A stretch of 32,685 bases of DNA from positions 1-32,685 of the forward strand of contig NZ_JARFTR010000082.1 of assembly GCF_029167235.1 (NCBI RefSeq), given 5' to 3'. Shown here one piece after another: positions 7,990-16,542 of the stretch. The notes under the pieces were generated by a model that did no database searches, was not told where the DNA came from, and worked only from the letters and a program-made list of their open reading frames with translations. Every line of letters begins with the position of its first letter. Positions within the stretch are counted from its first letter, which is position 1. The position numbers were made by a program, and so were the translations under genes. Source of the stretch: Kamptonema sp. UHCC 0994 (GTDB lineage Bacteria; Cyanobacteriota; Cyanobacteriia; Cyanobacteriales; Microcoleaceae).

Positions 7990-8949
7990 TTACTTAGCCA
8001 TTAAGTTAAGTAACTCTTGAGGAGAGGCTAACAAGTCGATCGCCACAAAGAAAATCTTGCCTTGAGGATCTACTAAAAACCGCCAAGCAATGTTCATACC
8101 AACACTTGCGCCAAACCAAGGAGTTTGGACTTTTCCTGTCACTTTAATCTGCGTGTAGCCATCTACAACCTCAGATACGCCCCGCTCTGGCATCATTTTC
8201 AAGCCAACACATTCTTCGCGCATATAGGCCAAAATTGCCTCTTGACCGACGATTGGCTTCTGGAACGGTGGTTGCAGAGCACCCTTGGGAGCAAATAGAC
8301 CAACAGCAGCCTCAAAGTCAAAGGCGTTCATGTTGTTAATGTAGCCGAGCACTGTCGGGTTTGTAACGCCCTCGATCGTAACTTGAGTCCGCTGCGCGAT
8401 CTCAGTTGGGGGAACAACGGGATCTGCAACTTTGGCATAACTCCCAGGAGCATTCGGATCGAAACCCATGTTGACTACAGCATTACGCAGCACAGTGATT
8501 TGCTGACCACCATCGAGTTGCCGGATTGTTTGCAGCACTGCTGAGGCATTGGGAGAAAGCTTATAACCAGGTGGGATCGGAGCTACAAGTCCCTGGGCCA
8601 TCCATTCTCCTAACTGATACCAGAACCCCAGTTTAATGTTCATGCTGAAGGAAGCATAGGAACGGTTAAGAGGAGTGTCAATACGGTTAGCCAAATCGCA
8701 CATGACCTGCGTTTGAGCTAAAGGAGGCATCTGTTTGATTTGGGCTAGCAAACCATCGGCGATGACCATGCTGGCGGCTCCTGGGGCAGCAGGAGTAATG
8801 GTGATTCCCATTTCGGTGTAGGCAAACCATAGTAATGCCAGTTGATCTTCAGCGCTGAGCTGGGCAAACTTTGCGATCGTGTCTGGGACAGCACTCGCAA
8901 CCTGAGTGTTAGAGAAAATACCCTGAGCGGTCTCAATAGTAAACGGCAT
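7990..8949 (-). CDS. ocp: Orange carotenoid protein
   Basis: This 319-residue soluble protein binds a ketocarotenoid. On strong blue-green light it docks on phycobilisomes to dissipate excess energy, and it also quenches singlet oxygen. The helical N domain covers about 1-165 and the NTF2-like C domain about 195-319. By alignment with Synechocystis OCP the key residues are present: Trp41, Tyr44, Trp110, Tyr111, Arg155 (domain salt bridge), Tyr202 and Trp289 (keto-group contacts, Tyr201 and Trp288 there), and Trp278. Position 101 is Phe where Synechocystis has Trp. No gene for the fluorescence recovery protein adjoins it; instead a CTDH-like gene follows past a strong terminator. The start gives the conserved MPFTI N terminus. 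Confidence 0.98.
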   Translation of the reverse strand: MPFTIETAQGIFSNTQVASAVPDTIAKFAQLSAEDQLALLWFAYTEMGITITPAAPGAASMVIADGLLAQIKQMPPLAQTQVMCDLANRIDTPLNRSYASFSMNIKLGFWYQLGEWMAQGLVAPIPPGYKLSPNASAVLQTIRQLDGGQQITVLRNAVVNMGFDPNAPGSYAKVADPVVPPTEIAQRTQVTIEGVTNPTVLGYINNMNAFDFEAAVGLFAPKGALQPPFQKPIVGQEAILAYMREECVGLKMMPERGVSEVVDGYTQIKVTGKVQTPWFGASVGMNIAWRFLVDPQGKIFFVAIDLLASPQELLNLMAK

Positions 8950-9221
8950 ATGTAAACAGAGATTTTGTTGTTAAGTTGCGAATCCCGTATGTGGGCTTCG
9001 TGAATCTCTTCTCCTTTGTTAAATCATGTAACGATTTGTAAATATTTGTCAACATAGTTTGTAAATTTAGTAGTTTTGAAATTAGAATCATAAGTTTGCG
9101 TTATTTGTATCATTCCGAAAATCGTCTCTATCATATAAGCGCTAAAATATCAACAGATCATCCCAGAAAAAACGAAAGTCTATAAACTAGGAGGGATTCC
9201 TGAAACCTTGAGAGGCATCCA
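8950..9221. promoter_or_regulatory. Divergent promoter region of ocp and queG
   Basis: This 272-bp AT-rich gap separates two divergent genes, so it must hold both promoters. TATAAAC at 9181-9187 is a possible -10 element for queG, but no convincing -35 goes with it. I see no clear element for ocp and no long repeat. Confidence 0.4.
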
Positions 9222-10160
9222 ATGAAATCGCCAATTACCAGCATTCAGATCGAGCAGAAAGCTCTAGAATTGGGATTCCACATGGGGATAGCGCAGGTAG
9301 ATGATGCCCCTTACCCAGAGGCAGAAAGATTGCAGGCGTGGTTGGAGGCTGGATATCAAGCAGATATGGCATGGATGGCTAACCCGAAGCGTCAGGATAT
9401 TCGTCTGGTAATGCCAGAGGCACATTCAGTAATATGTGTCGCCCTCAATTACTACACCCCTCACCAGCATCCCGAAGGGTCAGAGTATGCCAAGATTTCT
9501 CGTTATGGTTGGGGGCGAGATTATCACAAGGTGATGCACAAAAAGCTGAAGTTACTAGCAAACTGGTTGCGATCGCAAGGTGAGGGAATTGAAGCACGGT
9601 ATTATGTAGATACAGGGCCAATTCAGGATAAAGTTTGGGCCCAACGTGCGGGTATTGGGTGGATTGCTAAGAATGGGAATGTGATTTCGCGAGAGTATGG
9701 TTCTTGGATATTTTTGGGTGAGGTATTAACGAATTTGGAGTTAATACCTGATACTCCTCACGCTGAACATTGTGGCACTTGTACTCGCTGTATTGATGCT
9801 TGCCCTACTGGGGCAATTACTCAGCCTTTTGTTGTGGATGCTAATCGGTGTATTGCTTATCATACGATTGAGAATCGAGATGAGAAGTTGCCAGATGATA
9901 TTGTATCTCATTTACAGAATTGGGTTGCAGGTTGTGATATTTGTCAAGATGTTTGTCCTTGGAATCAACGTTTTGCTAAGGAAACTGATATGGTGGAGTT
10001 TCAGCCTTATCCTGAAAATATAGCGCCGACTCTCACAGAATTAGCGGAAATATCAGATGATGAGTGGAATCGAAGGTTTACTGCTTCGGCTTTGCGGCGA
10101 ATTAAACCAGAGATGTTGCGGCGAAATGCTAGGGCTAATCTGGAAAGGTATAAGAGTTAA
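9222..10160 (+). CDS. queG: Epoxyqueuosine reductase QueG
   Basis: This 312-residue cobalamin- and Fe-S-dependent enzyme reduces epoxyqueuosine to queuosine in the wobble position of certain tRNAs, the last step of the pathway. The N-terminal cobalamin-binding part includes YYVDTGPIQDK; Asp130 corresponds to the proposed catalytic acid of the family. Two 4Fe-4S clusters are indicated by Cys184, 187, 190 and 194 (CGTCTRCIDACP), Cys210, and Cys238, 241 and 245 (CDICQDVCP). The length is at the short end of the family because the HEAT-like C-terminal extension of some forms is absent. GAGAGG upstream of the ATG may serve as ribosome binding site. The HAD gene follows after about 100 bp of repeats. 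Confidence 0.96.
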   Translation: MKSPITSIQIEQKALELGFHMGIAQVDDAPYPEAERLQAWLEAGYQADMAWMANPKRQDIRLVMPEAHSVICVALNYYTPHQHPEGSEYAKISRYGWGRDYHKVMHKKLKLLANWLRSQGEGIEARYYVDTGPIQDKVWAQRAGIGWIAKNGNVISREYGSWIFLGEVLTNLELIPDTPHAEHCGTCTRCIDACPTGAITQPFVVDANRCIAYHTIENRDEKLPDDIVSHLQNWVAGCDICQDVCPWNQRFAKETDMVEFQPYPENIAPTLTELAEISDDEWNRRFTASALRRIKPEMLRRNARANLERYKS

Positions 10161-10178
10161 TCAACTGATTAGAAATTC

Positions 10179-10262
10179 GCTAATTGCTAATTGCTAATTG
10201 CTAATTGCTAATTGCTAATTGCTAATTGCTAATTGCTAATTGCTAACTACTAACTACTAACA
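10179..10262. repeat. Heptamer array abutting a start codon
   Basis: Twelve in-register 7-bp units (nine GCTAATT, then GCTAACT, ACTAACT, ACTAACA) run right up to the ATG at 10263. The main unit is the reverse complement of the TTAGCAA unit at 4550-4619. No Shine-Dalgarno sequence is left between array and start codon. Confidence 0.95.
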
Positions 10263-10898
10263 ATGACTAAAGTAATTATTTTTGACTTTGACGGCACTCT
10301 AGCTGACACGCTCAATGCCATTGTGAGCATTACTAATCGCTTAGCTGGGGAATTTGGTTACAAGTCTGCCACAAAAGATGAACTAGCTAAAATTAGAAAC
10401 TTAAACTCTTGGGAAATTATTAAGAATTCAGGAATTTCTATTTTTAAAGTGCCATTTCTGGTGAGAAGAGTAAGAAAAGAGTTGAGAAATGAAATTCAAG
10501 AAGTTAGATTATTTCCGGGGATAAAAGAAGTTCTAGTAGAATTAAAAAATCAAGGCAATCAACTGGGTATCATTACTTCTAACTCTAAAGAAAATGTCTT
10601 GGCATTGATGGAGAGAAACGACTTGCAAGAAATATTTGATTTTATTTATACAGGAACGACACTATTTGGCAAAGATAAAGTTATTAATAATTGGTTAAAG
10701 CAAGCTGCTGTGAACCATGAAAAAGTTGTTTATGTAGGAGATGAAACGAGAGATATAGAGGCAGCTAAAAAAGCTAAAATCAAGATAATTGCTGTGAGTT
10801 GGGGATTCAATGTAAAAGCAGCTTTGGCAGAACACAAACCTGATTTTTTGATTGAACATCCCCACCAATTAATTGAAGTTATAAAAAACTGGCAATAA
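10263..10898 (+). CDS. HAD-superfamily hydrolase (phosphatase-like)
   Basis: This 211-residue protein has all four HAD motifs. Motif I is DFDGT with Asp8 and Asp10, motif II is ITSNSK, the motif III Lys lies in FGKDK and motif IV is VGDETRDIEAA. The helical cap between motifs I and II fits subfamily IA, close to phosphoglycolate-phosphatase-like enzymes. The substrate cannot be read from the sequence. The open reading frame begins with the ATG directly behind a heptamer array. A later start would remove motif I, so this start is secure. It may be co-transcribed with queG. It ends 6 bp from the convergent SWIM gene. Confidence 0.9.
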   Translation: MTKVIIFDFDGTLADTLNAIVSITNRLAGEFGYKSATKDELAKIRNLNSWEIIKNSGISIFKVPFLVRRVRKELRNEIQEVRLFPGIKEVLVELKNQGNQLGIITSNSKENVLALMERNDLQEIFDFIYTGTTLFGKDKVINNWLKQAAVNHEKVVYVGDETRDIEAAKKAKIKIIAVSWGFNVKAALAEHKPDFLIEHPHQLIEVIKNWQ

Positions 10899-10904
10899 GT
10901 GCGA

Positions 10905-11750
10905 TTAATCTGCTTCGCCTCGGTTCAATGCTGTTAACACGGCTTGCTGGCTAACATCCTGGTAAATTTTACGTAAATACTCCATAGCTGCATCCATTGA
11001 AGAAGCTAATTTGTTAGTTTTGTCTCCATCATTCACCAGAGTTAGTGGCCCTAAAATATCTAAAACTGTTTCGCTGGTTGGCGGCGGTACTATTACTACT
11101 AGGGATGATTCTAGCTGTTGATTATATTCCCAAAATTGGTAAACTTTTGGGAATTGGGAATTGGGAATTGGGACTTGGGAATTGGGAATTGTGGAATTTT
11201 CCTCTGAGTTAACTTTAGCAATGCTTTCCTCTCCTTTTCCTCGTAATTGTCGCAACTTTGTCAAAATTTGTTCTTTGGTTCGTCCTCGGAGTTGAAATAG
11301 TACAAATGGGTCTTCACTAAAGCGTTCTCCCAATAAGTAGTAAACTGCACTAATGTGTTTACAAGGATTAGCTTTATCGGGACAACTACACTGCGAATGA
11401 ATATCGGACAAGTTGAAGGGAAATAGTCTCTTACCAGCAACGGCAAATACATCTTCAATATTTTGAGGCATTTCTCCTGCTAAAAGTTTAGCAGAAAAAA
11501 CTGCCCTTTGCGACATATTTTCAGTCACATAACCCCAATCTTCATCGCTGAAAGTATCTAGCCAGAGAGAAATTTGATAGGGTTCTGGTTCTGTACCCCT
11601 GACTTTGGCAATTACCTTTTGATCTTGAAACTCAATGCTAAGGACGTTCCCCTCTCTTGCATATCTCCAGCCTCGCTCTAAACGCTTTTTAAAATGATAG
11701 GAATTTATCAAGTCAAGCCATTGTTCAGTCCACCATTGTTTGTCACTCAT
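10905..11750 (-). CDS. SWIM zinc-finger protein, partner of the SNF2 helicase
   Basis: This 281-residue protein carries a SWIM zinc finger, Cys121-x-Cys123-x6-Cys130-x-His132, within a stretch reading CSCPDKANPCKHISAVYYLL. SWIM domains bind DNA or protein partners. The gene lies 135 bp downstream of an SNF2 helicase gene in the same direction, an arrangement that recurs in bacteria and suggests joint action on DNA or RNA-polymerase complexes; the exact role is unknown. Bases 11147-11188 within the gene are a heptamer array, read as a 7-residue period (IPNSQVPIPNSQFPK). That segment is probably a disordered linker acquired by repeat insertion. Confidence 0.88.
   Translation of the reverse strand: MSDKQWWTEQWLDLINSYHFKKRLERGWRYAREGNVLSIEFQDQKVIAKVRGTEPEPYQISLWLDTFSDEDWGYVTENMSQRAVFSAKLLAGEMPQNIEDVFAVAGKRLFPFNLSDIHSQCSCPDKANPCKHISAVYYLLGERFSEDPFVLFQLRGRTKEQILTKLRQLRGKGEESIAKVNSEENSTIPNSQVPIPNSQFPKVYQFWEYNQQLESSLVVIVPPPTSETVLDILGPLTLVNDGDKTNKLASSMDAAMEYLRKIYQDVSQQAVLTALNRGEAD
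11147..11188. repeat. TTGGGAA heptamer array inside the SWIM gene
   Basis: Six TTGGGAA-type units in register (one reads TTGGGAC) lie within the coding sequence. Forty-two bases equal 14 codons, so the frame is kept and the protein shows a 7-residue repeat based on PNSQ. Confidence 0.92.
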
Positions 11751-11792
11751 AGGTATTTTAGGTTTTAGTTTTTGAATTTAAAGTATAATTAA

Positions 11793-11855
11793 TGTAGGGG
11801 CAATCCCCCTGTGGCTGCCTCAATGCGGGGTAGGCACGGGGGCACTACCCCTACA
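11793..11855. repeat. GTAGGGGCAAT-type imperfect inverted repeat
   Basis: The outer arms TGTAGGGG (11793-11800) and CCCCTACA (11848-11855) pair, and the interior continues as an imperfect stem (CAATCCCCCTGTG against a CACGGGGGCACTA-type arm). The element lies between the SNF2 and SWIM genes and may act as a processing or attenuation site. A relative with a perfect palindrome is at 28051-28070. Confidence 0.7.
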
Positions 11856-11885
11856 AATCTGTATGAATGATTTAGGCTTGCTATA

Positions 11886-14800
11886 TTACTCTCCTTCTTC
11901 CTCAATAATAGCATTGCGGTCTAGTATTAGTAAATTACGTAATTGGTCTGTATCGAGTTCTGTCAGCCAATTTTCGCCACCGCCAACTACTTGCTCAGCT
12001 AGAGCTTTTTTACTTTCTATCATATCATGAATTTTCTCTTCTAATGTACCTGTGCAAACAAATTTATGTACTTGCACGTTGCGGGTTTGACCAATGCGAA
12101 AAACGCGGTCTGTTGCCTGATTTTCTACTGCGGGATTCCACCATCTATCATAGTGGAAAACGTGGGTAGCTCGCGTTAAGTTAAGACCAGTACCGCCAGC
12201 TTTTAGGGATAAAATCATAATCGGTGGCCCTTGAGGGTCATGCTGGAAACGGTCGATCATTTCTTCTCGTTGTTGTTGGCGAGTACCGCCATAAAGGAAT
12301 AAGATTTCTCGACTAAATTGTTTTTCTAAATGCGCTTTGAGTAGATGTCCCCATTCGGCAAATTGGGTAAAGATTAAGGCGCGATCCCCTGCTAACATAA
12401 CCTCTTCTAACATCTCATCAAGTCGCTGTAATTTGCCTGATTCTTGAGACTTAATTTCTATTTTTTTACCCTTCCCTTCTTGCTTCGATAAAATTGGATA
12501 GTTGCAGATTTGTTTGAGCTTAACTAGCAAGCCAAGAATCATTCCCCGACGCTGGATACCGTCAGCCGATTCAATAGCTGCTAATGACTCTTCAACAACT
12601 TTTTGATAAATGTTAGCTTGGTCAATTGAGAGAGGACAAAACACTGTCATTTCTTGCTTTTCAGGCAAGTCTTGGATAATAGTTTTGTCAGTTTTGAGAC
12701 GACGTAAAATAAATGGTTGAACGAGGGAGCGTAAAGTTTGCAAAGACTCTTTATCTCCATATTTCTCAATCGGTATTGCAAATCGTCGCTGAAAGAAATT
12801 ACGCTGACCTAAATAACCAGGATTAAGAAACTCTAAAATTGACCACAATTCTTGCAGTCTATTTTCTACTGGTGTACCCGTCATCGCAATTTTAAATGAA
12901 CCCTCTATCTGTCGTACTGCTTGCGATTGTTTTGCCTCTGAGTTCTTAATATTTTGAGCTTCATCTAAGACTACACCTTGCCATTTAATGCTCTGAAGTT
13001 CTTTAGCATCTCGGTACACTAATGGATAACTGGTAATTATCAAATCTTTGCCCTTAATTGCGGTGGCAAAGGCTTTACCTTTAGGCCGTTTGTTGCCGTA
13101 ATGTTGTAAAACTTTTAAGGTAGGGCCAAATTTCTTGACTTCGCGTTCCCAGTTGCCTAATACTGATGTTGGGCAAACCAGTAATGTCGGACTTTCTAGT
13201 AATTTTTGCTCTTGCAGGTGAAGAAGAAAAGCGATGAGCTCTGCGGTTTTCCCCATCCCCATATCGTCTGCCAAACAAGCACCTAAGCCCCATTTTTCTA
13301 AGAAAGATAACCAACCAACTCCCCGCGCTTGATAAGGCCGCAATTCTCCTTGAAAACTCTTAGGATTGATGGCGTTTACTGATTCATTGTTACTCAGAGT
13401 ATTAAGTAATTCCTGAAGTTTACCTGTGGCTTCAAAGCTAACTACTGGCAGTTTTTCTATTGTCTGAGTGTCACCAGAAGCTAAACGCAAAGCATCTTCT
13501 AAAGAAAGTGTCAAACTTTCTTTACGACTGGCAAAGAAAGTTTGAGCGGCTTTGACATCAGGAGCTCGTAATTCTACCCACTCGCCATTTATTTCTACTA
13601 AAGGTGAATTGAGGGCGATAAGTCTGTCAAATTCTGCTTTGGAAATCTGCTGTCCACCTATTGTTAATTTCCACTTGAAATTTAGTAGGCTTTGTAAGCC
13701 GATCCGGTTGTCACCACTTTTTAATGAGGTAGTTGGCGTTTCTGCTTGAATACTTAATCCTAAACGACTTGCCCATCCTTCCCGATTCGCTAAACTTGGC
13801 GGCAAAATTACGCCTAATCCGGTGTCAGTAAATCGCCATGCAAATGATTTGATAAATTCATAAGCTTGCAGTGGATTAAGTTGACAATATTGAGGGCTTT
13901 GCTGTTGCAAGGTGGGTTCAATTAAGGGATAAAGTTTTGAGGCTAAACCCAAGCCACTTAGTAGGTTTTCTTGAGGAAATTCTAATGTCCTTCCTCGATA
14001 ATTTAAACGCTCAACTGGGTGGTTCCAGATAGTTGCTGCATCGACTATAAATTCTGGGTCATCTGCGGCTTGGAGACAGTAATTTAAAGTCCAGTCTCTT
14101 TTACCTGATGAGGGTGGGATTAGGTGAAAACCAGTGTGAAATTGATTTTGTTCTGCGAGGGCTAAAAGTGGGGATTTCCAAGCTGCGATCGCATTTTCTA
14201 AATGTTCTAAGTCATCGGGTTCTGATTCTACAGTATTTGACTCTTGGTTTAAGGCTTTTAGCCACTCGCGTACAGCGCTTTTTGCTCCAATTTCTAAACT
14301 TTGATTGCCGACTATCCGCACTTGAGTATCGATGATTCTACTCAAAAATCCCTTTAGCAATTCTTCAGGAGTAGGCGGTAAATCTATTGATTTTGGTAAT
14401 TGGTGATTGGTAATTGGTAATTGGTTAATTTCTTCTTGTTTGTCTCCTCTGTCTCCTTCTGCCTTCTGATAAGTACGGCAAGCAGTTGGCATTTGTTTAG
14501 CGAATTTTACTAGGCGAATCCTATCTATTTCACTGTCCAGTAATGGCTGCCAAATTGCTATTTTAGAACTGTTTGAACTTTCTAATGCTGGTAAGAATTT
14601 GCCTCTAGCTAGTAAATCCAAACTCCACCTACTGACGTGCGACCAAAAGCGTAAGTCTGAACCGACAAAAGATTCTGCATCTGCACCGAGGGGGAGTGCT
14701 TGTAAGAAGGTAAAAGCTTCTAGGGGGTGAAGATAGAATCCCTCTACTTGCCAGGGGTAAAGATACTGCGATTCTATTTCTGTAGTTTCTAAAGGTGTGG

Positions 14801-15197
14801 TTGCGGAATGCAGGGGAATTAGATTTTCTGTTGATGCTAATATCTGGGTAGGTAGTGCGATCGCGTGATTTTCCCAACGAGTTGAGAATTTTGGGGTTGT
14901 GATTTTTTGGCTTTGACTTTTCTGGGATGTTTTGAGGTTGGCTTTTTTTTGCTTTGAGGTGGCTTTGGTCTTTTCTTGTGGCTTTTCGATGATTTCTGGT
15001 AAGAGCCAATTAAGTTTTTTTGACTCGTGCAATGATGTTAAAAAACTATTTAATTCTGCTTCTGCCATTGTATATGGATTGTGCAGAGATTCGTTTGTAT
15101 CAGGGGTCTGGTTTGCCGTAATTCTCCGCCAAGTTTCTCCCCAAATAAATAAATAACCGCCGCGCTCTAGTAGCCAAGTGCCATGTAAAATTGCCAT
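11886..15197 (-). CDS. SNF2-family DEAD/DEAH-box helicase
   Basis: This 1103-residue SNF2/RapA-type ATPase should move along double-stranded DNA or remodel protein-DNA complexes. The first 600 residues are the bacterial SNF2-associated region. The motor then follows: Walker A in ADDMGMGKT (Lys650), a DEAQ box at 745-748 (VVLDEAQNIKN), and a C-terminal lobe ending in DRVFRIGQTRNVQVHKF. The downstream SWIM gene is its likely partner. A low-complexity stretch (QKAEGDRGDKQEE, then NQLPITNHQLPK) around residues 245-270 is encoded by heptamer-type repeats and looks like an insertion. The start matches the MAILHGTW N terminus I expect in cyanobacterial relatives. Housekeeping and antiphage roles are both conceivable; nothing else nearby points to defence. 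Confidence 0.93.
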   Translation of the reverse strand: MAILHGTWLLERGGYLFIWGETWRRITANQTPDTNESLHNPYTMAEAELNSFLTSLHESKKLNWLLPEIIEKPQEKTKATSKQKKANLKTSQKSQSQKITTPKFSTRWENHAIALPTQILASTENLIPLHSATTPLETTEIESQYLYPWQVEGFYLHPLEAFTFLQALPLGADAESFVGSDLRFWSHVSRWSLDLLARGKFLPALESSNSSKIAIWQPLLDSEIDRIRLVKFAKQMPTACRTYQKAEGDRGDKQEEINQLPITNHQLPKSIDLPPTPEELLKGFLSRIIDTQVRIVGNQSLEIGAKSAVREWLKALNQESNTVESEPDDLEHLENAIAAWKSPLLALAEQNQFHTGFHLIPPSSGKRDWTLNYCLQAADDPEFIVDAATIWNHPVERLNYRGRTLEFPQENLLSGLGLASKLYPLIEPTLQQQSPQYCQLNPLQAYEFIKSFAWRFTDTGLGVILPPSLANREGWASRLGLSIQAETPTTSLKSGDNRIGLQSLLNFKWKLTIGGQQISKAEFDRLIALNSPLVEINGEWVELRAPDVKAAQTFFASRKESLTLSLEDALRLASGDTQTIEKLPVVSFEATGKLQELLNTLSNNESVNAINPKSFQGELRPYQARGVGWLSFLEKWGLGACLADDMGMGKTAELIAFLLHLQEQKLLESPTLLVCPTSVLGNWEREVKKFGPTLKVLQHYGNKRPKGKAFATAIKGKDLIITSYPLVYRDAKELQSIKWQGVVLDEAQNIKNSEAKQSQAVRQIEGSFKIAMTGTPVENRLQELWSILEFLNPGYLGQRNFFQRRFAIPIEKYGDKESLQTLRSLVQPFILRRLKTDKTIIQDLPEKQEMTVFCPLSIDQANIYQKVVEESLAAIESADGIQRRGMILGLLVKLKQICNYPILSKQEGKGKKIEIKSQESGKLQRLDEMLEEVMLAGDRALIFTQFAEWGHLLKAHLEKQFSREILFLYGGTRQQQREEMIDRFQHDPQGPPIMILSLKAGGTGLNLTRATHVFHYDRWWNPAVENQATDRVFRIGQTRNVQVHKFVCTGTLEEKIHDMIESKKALAEQVVGGGENWLTELDTDQLRNLLILDRNAIIEEEGE
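14393..14427. repeat. TTGGTAA heptamer array inside the SNF2 gene
   Basis: Five in-register units (TTGGTAA, TTGGTGA, TTGGTAA, TTGGTAA, TTGGTTA) lie within the helicase reading frame. They are read on the minus strand as NQLPITNHQLP. A pyrimidine-rich segment up to about 14470, resembling intergenic repeats at 16505-16540, adjoins it and encodes the acidic part. Confidence 0.9.
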
Positions 15198-15305
15198 TTA
15201 ATTTATCCTTATAATCTCCCATTATTTGGAAGAGCTACTGCTATTGATTGAATGATTGTAAGTAATAAAGTCATAATATCATCTTAAGACTTTCCCACGA
15301 ATCAC

Positions 15306-15354
15306 GTAACGCCGCCCTCCGGGCGGTAATTGACTGTCCAGAGGGCGGCGTTAT
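15306..15354. repeat. TAACGCCGCC palindromic element, copy 2
   Basis: Arms GTAACGCCGCCCTC (15306-15319) and GAGGGCGGCGTTA (15341-15353) are near-perfect complements, with an inner CCGCCC/GGGCGG hairpin. It sits in the 285-bp divergent gap between the SNF2 helicase gene and bvdR. An AATTTTT heptamer array follows at 15361-15385. Confidence 0.85.
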
Positions 15355-15360
15355 GGTATT

Positions 15361-15385
15361 AATTTTTAATTTTTAATTTTTAATT
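15361..15385. repeat. AATTTTT heptamer array
   Basis: Three AATTTTT units and a partial fourth lie next to the palindromic element. The reverse-complement type (ATTAAAA) occurs at 24219-24239. Confidence 0.75.
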
Positions 15386-15482
15386 CCCTCTCGCACTCTA
15401 GCTGTTCTAATGTTACGATTGCCAGATAGAAGTGCATATCGTAGGCTGAAAGTATTGGAATTGCGTATTAGCGGTAAACCAG

Positions 15483-16484
15483 ATGAATACTACCTCTCGT
15501 TTCTCGGTCACTTCCCCAATTAGGGTTGGTATTGTTGGTACAGGTTTTACCGCTAAGCTAAGGGCACAGGCTCTGGCGACTGATGAGCGATCGCAGCTTG
15601 TAACCGTTGCGGGTCATAGGCCTGAGAGTACGGAAGCCTTTAGCGAACAATTCCAGATTCAGCAATCGGTTTCTTGGCGGAAACTTGTAGAACGGGACGA
15701 TCTAGATTTGGTAATCGTCTGTACGGTAAATCGGGATCATGGCGCGATCGCGCGTGCGGCCCTGGAAAATGGCAAGCACGTTGTTGTCGAATATCCCCTA
15801 GCATTGGACGCATCGGAAGCGGAACGCGCGATCGCGATCGCCCAGCAACAACAAAAATTGCTCCACGTCGAACACATTGAACTACTAGGCGGTTTGCATC
15901 AAGCTGTTAAGGAATATTTACCCGCTATTGGTAAAGTTTTCTATGCCCGCTATATTACAATCGCTCCCCAGCGTCCCGCACCTCAAAAATGGACTTATCA
16001 ACATTCCTTATTTGGATTTCCTTTTGTTGGTGCTCTTTCTCGACTACACCGATTTACTGATTTGTTTGGGGAAGTCGCAAGTGTTACCTGTCAAAATCAA
16101 TTTTGGGATACGGAACCTGATTTTTACAAAGCTTGTTTGTGTAGCGCTCAGTTGCGATTTGCTAACGGCATTTTAGCTGAATCTGTCTATGGAAAAGGCG
16201 AAACATTTTGGGAGTCAGAAAATACTTTTACTATTTATGGTGAAGCAGGAAAGCTAATTTTTACTCCAGAATCTGGTCAATTAATCCAAGGAGAAAATAG
16301 CCAAAATATTGAGGTTGGTACTCGGCGCGGTTTGTTCGTAAAAGATACAACAATGGTATTGGATTATTTAATAGAAGGAGTACCTTTGTATCTCAATTCA
16401 ACAGCTAGTCTGTATACCCTAAAAGTTGCAAATGCCTTAAAAAAAGCTGCGGAAACAGAGAAAAGCATAGCGATTAACGATTAA
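15483..16484 (+). CDS. bvdR: Biliverdin reductase BvdR
   Basis: This 333-residue Gfo/Idh/MocA-fold oxidoreductase resembles Synechocystis BvdR (slr1784), as I recall its sequence, over its whole length: TPIRVGIVGTG-like start, LDLVIVCTVNRDHGAIA, ENGKHVVVEYPLAL, LLHVEHIELLGGLHQA, APQKWTYQH and SRLHRFTDLFG. It would reduce biliverdin IX-alpha to bilirubin with NAD(P)H in the cytoplasm, and loss of the enzyme in Synechocystis affects phycobilisome content. The Rossmann motif GIVGTG is at 16-21. The gene stands alone, divergent from the SNF2 gene and convergent with the DUF3754 gene. A generic sugar or inositol dehydrogenase is the alternative, but the BvdR-specific blocks argue against it. Confidence 0.85.
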   Translation: MNTTSRFSVTSPIRVGIVGTGFTAKLRAQALATDERSQLVTVAGHRPESTEAFSEQFQIQQSVSWRKLVERDDLDLVIVCTVNRDHGAIARAALENGKHVVVEYPLALDASEAERAIAIAQQQQKLLHVEHIELLGGLHQAVKEYLPAIGKVFYARYITIAPQRPAPQKWTYQHSLFGFPFVGALSRLHRFTDLFGEVASVTCQNQFWDTEPDFYKACLCSAQLRFANGILAESVYGKGETFWESENTFTIYGEAGKLIFTPESGQLIQGENSQNIEVGTRRGLFVKDTTMVLDYLIEGVPLYLNSTASLYTLKVANALKKAAETEKSIAIND

Positions 16485-16542
16485 TTGTAAGATTGCAAGA
16501 TCCGCCTGCCTTAGCCTTACCTGTCTCCTGCCTTCTTCTCCA

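Noticed and set aside
11886-15197. DISARM-like antiphage system built on the SNF2 helicase
   Set aside because: DISARM needs a DUF1998 protein, a phospholipase D-type protein and a methylase near the helicase. None is in the window, and the helicase partner is a SWIM protein.
15483-16484. Generic Gfo/Idh/MocA sugar dehydrogenase
   Set aside because: Fold-level motifs would allow this, but the whole-length resemblance to Synechocystis BvdR, including EHIELLGG and SRLHRFTDLFG, favours biliverdin reductase.
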